Source: JANNAV01 sp031384695 (GTDB taxonomy: Bacteria > Pseudomonadota > Alphaproteobacteria > Rhodobacterales > Rhodobacteraceae). From it: a stretch of DNA of 9,281 nucleotides. The translations under genes and the position numbers were made by a program. The notes beneath the pieces were generated by a model, which was given only the letters and a program-made list of their open reading frames with translations, ran no database searches and was not told the DNA's origin. Positions 6,437 to 9,281 of the stretch are shown in pieces; the stretch's first letter is position 1; every line of letters starts with the position of its first letter. Location: contig JANNAV010000320.1 in the NCBI GenBank assembly GCA_031384695.1, positions 1-9,281 on the forward strand, given 5' to 3'.

Positions 6437-6457
6437 AAGATCAGGCGAAAGATCAGG
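6436..6457. repeat. 12-bp-period tandem duplication over the leuC stop codon
   Basis: AAAGATCAGG occurs at 6436-6445 and again at 6448-6457, a period of 12 bp. On the minus strand this puts a second TGA in frame four codons after the leuC stop, a backup stop made by a small tandem duplication. Confidence 0.6.
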
Positions 6458-7868
6458 TTTCGGCCATCATGTCGCGCACATCGGTGAGGTGGCCGGTGAT
6501 CGCGGCGGCGGCGGCCATGGCGGGGGACAGCAGATGGGTGCGGCCACCCCGGCCCTGACGGCCCTCGAAATTGCGGTTGGAGGTGGCGGCGCACCGCTCG
6601 CCCGGGGCAAGCTGATCGGGGTTCATCGCAAGGCACATCGAGCAGCCCGCCAGACGCCATTCAAAGCCCGCGTCGATGAAGATCTGCGCTAGCCCTTCCG
6701 CTTCGGCCTGTGCGCGCACAAGGCCCGAGCCGGGCACCACCATGGCGCGGATGCCGTCTTTCTTTTTCTTGCCCTTGAGGATGGCGGCAGCGGCGCGCAG
6801 ATCTTCAATACGGCCGTTGGTGCAGGAACCGATGAACACGGTGTCGATCTTGATATCGCGGAGCCGCATGCCCGGCGTCAGGCCCATGTAATCGAGGCTG
6901 CGCTGCACCGCCTCAACCTTGCCACCGGTAAAATCCGACGGCGAGGGCACGATGCCGGTGATCGGCAGCACATCTTCGGGCGAGGTGCCCCAGGTGACGA
7001 CAGGCGCGATGTCTTCGGCGCGCAGGGTTACCACCTTGTCCCATTGCGCATCGGCGTCGGAATAAAGCGTTTGCCAATAGGCAACGGCGGCCTCCCATGC
7101 GGCACCTTTGGGGGCACGCGGGCGGCCCATGCAATAGGCGTAGGTTTTCGCATCGGGCGCGATGATGCCTGCCCGCGCGCCGCCTTCGATGGCCATGTTG
7201 CACACGGTCATGCGGCCTTCCATGGAAAGCTCGCGGATCGCCTGACCGCAATATTCGATGATGTAACCGGTGCCGCCTGCGGTGCCGGTGACGCCGATGA
7301 CGGAAAGGGTGATGTCCTTGGCGGTGACGCCGGGCAGCAGGGAGCCGGTGATTTCCACCTTCATATTCTTGCCCTTGCGCTGGATCAGCGTCTGGGTGGC
7401 CAGCACATGTTCCACCTCGGAGGTGCCGATGCCATGGGCAAGCGCGCCGAACGCACCGTGGGTGGCGGTGTGGCTGTCGCCGCACACCACGGTCATGCCG
7501 GGCAGGGTCCAGCCCTGTTCGGGGCCGACGATGTGGACGATGCCTTGGCGGACATCCGACACCGGGTAGTAGTGGATGCCGAAGTCTTTGGCGTTCTTGT
7601 CCAGCGCCTCCACCTGAATGCGGCTGTCTTCGGTCATGGTGGCGGCGTTGGCGCGGTCCAGCGTGGTGGGGACGTTATGATCGGGCACGGCGATGGTTTT
7701 GCCGGGCGCGCGCACGCTGCGGCCCGTCAGGCGCAGGCCCTCGAAGGCTTGTGGGCTGGTGACCTCGTGAACAAGGTGGCGGTCGATATACAGCAGGCAG
7801 GTGCCGTCATCGGCCTGATGGGCAACGTGGTCATCCCAGATTTTATCGTAAAGGGTGCGAGCGGTCAT
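6453..7868 (-). CDS. leuC: 3-isopropylmalate dehydratase large subunit
   Basis: LeuC is the [4Fe-4S]-containing catalytic subunit of isopropylmalate isomerase and works with LeuD in leucine synthesis. The 471-residue protein is full length for the aconitase-type family (PF00330). The three cluster cysteines are visible: C349 in FIGSCTNGR, and C409 and C412 in AGCSMCLAMNPD. Other signatures are AVPDHNVPTT (60-69), VVCGDSHTATHGAFGALA (127-144), IGTSEVEHVLATQTL (147-161) and the C-terminal SNRNFEGRQGRGGRTHLLSPA. The ATG at 7868 begins MTARTLYDKIWDDHV, the normal N-terminus, with GAGAGAG a few bases upstream; the in-frame extension runs through the leader. Transcription probably starts about 150 bp upstream at the promoter near 8023-8051, so the mRNA carries a leader with a small ORF and a hairpin. 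leuD follows. Confidence 0.98.
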   Translation of the reverse strand: MTARTLYDKIWDDHVAHQADDGTCLLYIDRHLVHEVTSPQAFEGLRLTGRSVRAPGKTIAVPDHNVPTTLDRANAATMTEDSRIQVEALDKNAKDFGIHYYPVSDVRQGIVHIVGPEQGWTLPGMTVVCGDSHTATHGAFGALAHGIGTSEVEHVLATQTLIQRKGKNMKVEITGSLLPGVTAKDITLSVIGVTGTAGGTGYIIEYCGQAIRELSMEGRMTVCNMAIEGGARAGIIAPDAKTYAYCMGRPRAPKGAAWEAAVAYWQTLYSDADAQWDKVVTLRAEDIAPVVTWGTSPEDVLPITGIVPSPSDFTGGKVEAVQRSLDYMGLTPGMRLRDIKIDTVFIGSCTNGRIEDLRAAAAILKGKKKKDGIRAMVVPGSGLVRAQAEAEGLAQIFIDAGFEWRLAGCSMCLAMNPDQLAPGERCAATSNRNFEGRQGRGGRTHLLSPAMAAAAAITGHLTDVRDMMAET

Positions 7869-7929
7869 GGCTCTCTCATCTATAAGAAGTTGGCTGTGGG
7901 GAGGGTGGCGGCGCGCCTGCGCAAGTGGC

Positions 7930-8016
7930 CTAAAGCCGCGCGAGGACCGACCGGTTTTCGCGGTTGAAGCGCCCGGGCAGGCGCTTGTGGTCGTCAAGAT
8001 GGAAAAAGCGGATCAT
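7930..8016 (-). CDS. Possible 28-residue leader ORF in the leuC leader (leaderless start)
   Basis: This short frame begins MIRFFHLDDHKRL and ends RSVLARL, with TAG at 7930, 61 nt before leuC. Its ATG at 8016 is seven bases after the -10 box of the proposed leuC promoter. It would therefore sit at or next to the transcription start, and no Shine-Dalgarno is visible, so translation would be leaderless. The peptide is basic (seven Arg or Lys) with four Leu, one being the last codon, so it is not an obvious leucine-counting attenuator. I do not recognise it. It may be a regulatory leader peptide, the end of a decayed gene (see the open frame upstream to 8236), or chance. Confidence 0.3.
   Translation of the reverse strand: MIRFFHLDDHKRLPGRFNRENRSVLARL
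7967..7986 (-). promoter_or_regulatory. Hairpin in the leuC leader
   Basis: AAGCGCC (7986-7980) and GGCGCTT (7973-7967) form a perfect 7-bp stem with loop TGCCCG inside the proposed leuC leader and the 28-codon frame. No T-run follows, so it is not an intrinsic terminator; it could affect leader folding or be incidental. Confidence 0.35.
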
Positions 8017-8022
8017 GCCGCG

Positions 8023-8051
8023 TTCATACGCCGGAAATGGCAGGCAGGCAA
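8023..8051 (-). promoter_or_regulatory. Candidate sigma-70 promoter of leuCD
   Basis: On the minus strand TTGCCT (8051-8046) and TATGAA (8028-8023) are separated by 17 bp, with a predicted start near 8016. This is the best promoter match upstream of leuC and would give a leader of about 148 nt. The -35 matches at four and the -10 at four of six positions. Confidence 0.55.
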
Positions 8052-8283
8052 GGTTGCTGCGCGGGGATGTGTTGCAGGGCGGTGGGCAGTGCCGGGTGAT
8101 CGAAATCGGATCCGGCCACAAGCAGACGGCCATATGCGCCTTGACCGGCGCGGACCGTGCCGGTTCGCGCCGGTGAGAAAGGTTTCACGCCGGTGAGAAA
8201 GGTTTCACGGGGATCGGGTCTTGCGCCGGGCAGCACTTGCTTGTATCCGCCCGCACTTCGCCGGACGCAGAAGGCCGCCGCCG
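8052..8283. other. Divergent intergenic region between the leuC and rsfS promoters
   Basis: These 232 bp separate two oppositely directed promoters. Apart from the tandem 20-bp repeat I see no recognisable gene. A minus-strand frame at 8236-8024, with a stretch reading GAYGRLLVAGSDFDHPALPT, reads somewhat like protein but starts in or near the repeat and ends inside the leuC -10 box. It resembles no family I know. It may be a decayed gene remnant or an accident of GC-rich sequence. Confidence 0.4.
8168..8207. repeat. Tandem 20-bp direct repeat, each unit an imperfect dyad
   Basis: The unit CGCCGGTGAGAAAGGTTTCA is present at 8168-8187 and 8188-8207 with no mismatch, and the next two bases (CG) continue the pattern. 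Each copy plus the following C holds a dyad, GTGAGA-AAGG-TTTCAC, with one G-T pair. The 20-bp period is close to two helical turns, so two bound dimers would sit on nearly the same face. It lies about 150-190 bp upstream of the leuC start and 110-150 bp upstream of the rsfS start. An operator pair is plausible; a recent tandem duplication is the alternative. Confidence 0.8.
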
Positions 8284-8312
8284 TTGAGATTGCGGTGTGG
8301 CGGTGCTAGGTT
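8284..8312 (+). promoter_or_regulatory. Candidate sigma-70 promoter of rsfS-rlmH
   Basis: TTGAGA (8284-8289) and TAGGTT (8307-8312) are 17 bp apart, with TGC before the -10 as in extended -10 promoters. Transcription would start near 8319. Half of an inverted repeat, CGGTGCT (8301-8307) with AGCACCG (8325-8331), overlaps the -10 and start site. Confidence 0.55.
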
Positions 8313-8352
8313 CAGGGGAAGCCCAGCACCGGGGCGTGGAGCGGCGCGATAA

Positions 8353-8814
8353 TTGGAGGACTTTGTCCTGTCTCATTCTGATCCTGCAACCGGCTTGCCG
8401 GTTGGGCCACGGGCGGCGCGTATCGGTGCCGATGTGGAATCTGCCGAGGGCTTTACCGCCGGTATGGTGCTGGCAACCGTGCTGGCCTCGCTTGACGATG
8501 ACAAGGCGGAAGAGGTGGTGCAGATCGATCTGCGCGGGCGCTCGGATATGGCGGATTACATGGTGATCTGTTCGGGGCGGTCTTCGCGGCAGGTGGCGTC
8601 GATCTCGGAAAAGCTGACCGACCGGCTGAAGGCCGAGTTTCGCATGCTGGCCCGGATCGAGGGCAAGGACACCGGCGATTGGGTGTTGATCGATGCGGGC
8701 GATGTGATTGTGCATGTGTTCCGCCCCGAGGTTCGCGATTTCTATCAGCTGGAAAAGATGTGGATGCCCGGCGCGCAGCATCGCGGCATGGATGATCGCG
8801 GTACGGATATCTGA
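8353..8814 (+). CDS. rsfS: Ribosomal silencing factor RsfS
   Basis: RsfS (Iojap/YbeB family, PF02410) binds protein uL14 of the 50S subunit and blocks joining with 30S, slowing translation in starvation. The core is clear: LASLDDDKAEEVVQIDLRGRSDMADYMVICSGRSSRQVASISEKL, then RIEGKDTGDWVLIDAGDVIVHVFRPEVRDFYQLEKMW. The start is uncertain. The frame opens at TTG 8353 (153 residues, GGAG 11 nt upstream). That TTG itself overlaps a strong GGAGG (8355-8359), which is ideally spaced for an in-frame CTG at 8368 (LSHSDPATG..., 148 residues). GTG 8434 (126 residues) and ATG 8464 (116 residues, nearest to typical size) lack good ribosome sites. I give the longest frame. The stop overlaps the rlmH start by one base, and rsfS-rlmH is a conserved bacterial gene pair. 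Confidence 0.93.
   Translation: MEDFVLSHSDPATGLPVGPRAARIGADVESAEGFTAGMVLATVLASLDDDKAEEVVQIDLRGRSDMADYMVICSGRSSRQVASISEKLTDRLKAEFRMLARIEGKDTGDWVLIDAGDVIVHVFRPEVRDFYQLEKMWMPGAQHRGMDDRGTDI
8355..8359 (+). promoter_or_regulatory. Strong Shine-Dalgarno in front of a CTG codon (rsfS)
   Basis: GGAGG at 8355-8359 lies 8 nt before CTG at 8368, which is in frame with rsfS. No ATG, GTG or in-frame TTG lies at that distance. This either marks a CTG start or is a chance match inside coding sequence. Confidence 0.4.
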
Positions 8815-9281
8815 TGCGGGTGCAGATTTGTGCGGTGGGCCGCTTGCGTGCCGGCCCCGAGCGCGATCTGGTGGATGATTATCTGGCGCGGTTTGATCGC
8901 ACCGGGCGGGCTTTGGGGCTTGGCCCGGCGGTTGAGCATGAAGTTGAGGCCAAGAAGGGCGGCATGGCGGCGGAGGGCGAGATGCTGGCCCGTGCGGTGC
9001 CCGGCGGCGCATTGATTGCGGTGCTGGACGAGCGCGGACTGGTGATGAGCAGCCCGGAGTTCGCAGCCCAGCTTGCACGCTGGCGCGATGGCGGGCGGCA
9101 GGATCTGGCCTTTGTGATCGGCGGCGCGGATGGCATCGCACCCGAGTTGCGCGGGCGGGCGGAATTCAGCTTGAGTTTCGGGCGGATGGTCTGGCCGCAT
9201 CTGCTGGTGCGGGTGATGCTGGCCGAACAGCTTTACCGGGCCGCGACGATTTTGGGGGCCGGGCCTTATCACCGGGTTTGA
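8814..9281 (+). CDS. rlmH: 23S rRNA (pseudouridine-1915-N3)-methyltransferase RlmH
   Basis: RlmH (YbeA, PF02590) is a SPOUT-class dimer that methylates N3 of pseudouridine 1915 in helix 69 of 23S rRNA in assembled 70S ribosomes, using S-adenosylmethionine. The 155-residue length is normal. The knotted SAM-binding fold is visible as VLDERGLVMSSPEFAAQL (about 69-86), FVIGGADGIAPELR (about 101-114) and the C-terminal signature WPHLLVRVMLAEQLYRA followed by PYHR near the end. The ATG at 8814 overlaps the rsfS TGA as TGATG, so the two genes are probably translationally coupled and share the promoter upstream of rsfS. The gene is complete: its TGA is the last three bases of the window. Confidence 0.97.
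   Translation: MRVQICAVGRLRAGPERDLVDDYLARFDRTGRALGLGPAVEHEVEAKKGGMAAEGEMLARAVPGGALIAVLDERGLVMSSPEFAAQLARWRDGGRQDLAFVIGGADGIAPELRGRAEFSLSFGRMVWPHLLVRVMLAEQLYRAATILGAGPYHRV

Noticed and set aside
7869..7890. TATAGA close upstream of leuC as a -10 box
   Set aside because: It has no matching -35, and a start from it would remove the ribosome site of leuC.
7044..7967. Plus-strand open frame opposite leuC
   Set aside because: Gly/Ala/His-rich mirror of the leuC coding sequence with no family signature.
7869..8016. Classical leucine attenuator upstream of leuC
   Set aside because: The leader frame has only four scattered Leu codons, and none of the leader hairpins is followed by a T-run.
8185..9141. 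Minus-strand open frame of 318 codons opposite rsfS and rlmH
   Set aside because: Arg/Pro/His-rich shadow of two well-conserved genes; no motif, and its end falls in the tandem repeat.

Overview
The window looks like chromosomal DNA of an alphaproteobacterium, most likely a member of the Rhodobacterales (Roseobacter/Rhodobacteraceae type). The reasons are the GC-rich coding bias, the protein signatures (a class III cyclase with a TolB-like tail, a short NfeD, and the RsfS and RlmH sequences), the split leuC/leuD/leuB arrangement, and promoter-like boxes of the TTGA(C/G)-N17-TAGG type. No similarity search was run, so the taxonomy is inference. I see no tRNA, rRNA, CRISPR array, transposon or phage gene.

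Layout. (1) Positions 1-967, minus: the first 322 codons of a membrane-anchored adenylate cyclase, cut by the window edge. (2) Positions 1152-2304, plus: a stomatin/SPFH membrane protein and a short NfeD partner, one base apart, divergent from the cyclase. (3) Positions 2306-2346: a strong hairpin where nfeD and leuB converge. (4) Positions 2364-3470, minus: leuB with its own promoter. (5) Positions 3573-5515, minus: a two-gene unit of unknown function. An uncharacterised multi-pass membrane protein is followed, with a 3-nt overlap, by an exported endonuclease/exonuclease/phosphatase-like protein that lacks several catalytic residues. (6) Positions 5661-5688: a textbook intrinsic terminator for the leuCD transcript. 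(7) Positions 5712-7868, minus: leuD and leuC, with a very stable hairpin between them. (8) Positions 7869-8352: a regulatory region with a leuC promoter, a possible leaderless 28-codon leader ORF, a tandem 20-bp repeat of dyad units and a promoter for the next operon. (9) Positions 8353-9281, plus: rsfS and rlmH, overlapping by one base; the window ends at the rlmH stop codon.

Together, leuC, leuD and leuB supply the isomerase and dehydrogenase steps of leucine synthesis; leuA is not here. rsfS and rlmH act on ribosomes. The band-7/NfeD pair organises membrane domains. The membrane-protein/EEP-like pair sits inside the leucine cluster without an obvious link to it and is the most interesting unexplained element. 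I found no clear evidence of a wholly new defence or mobile system.
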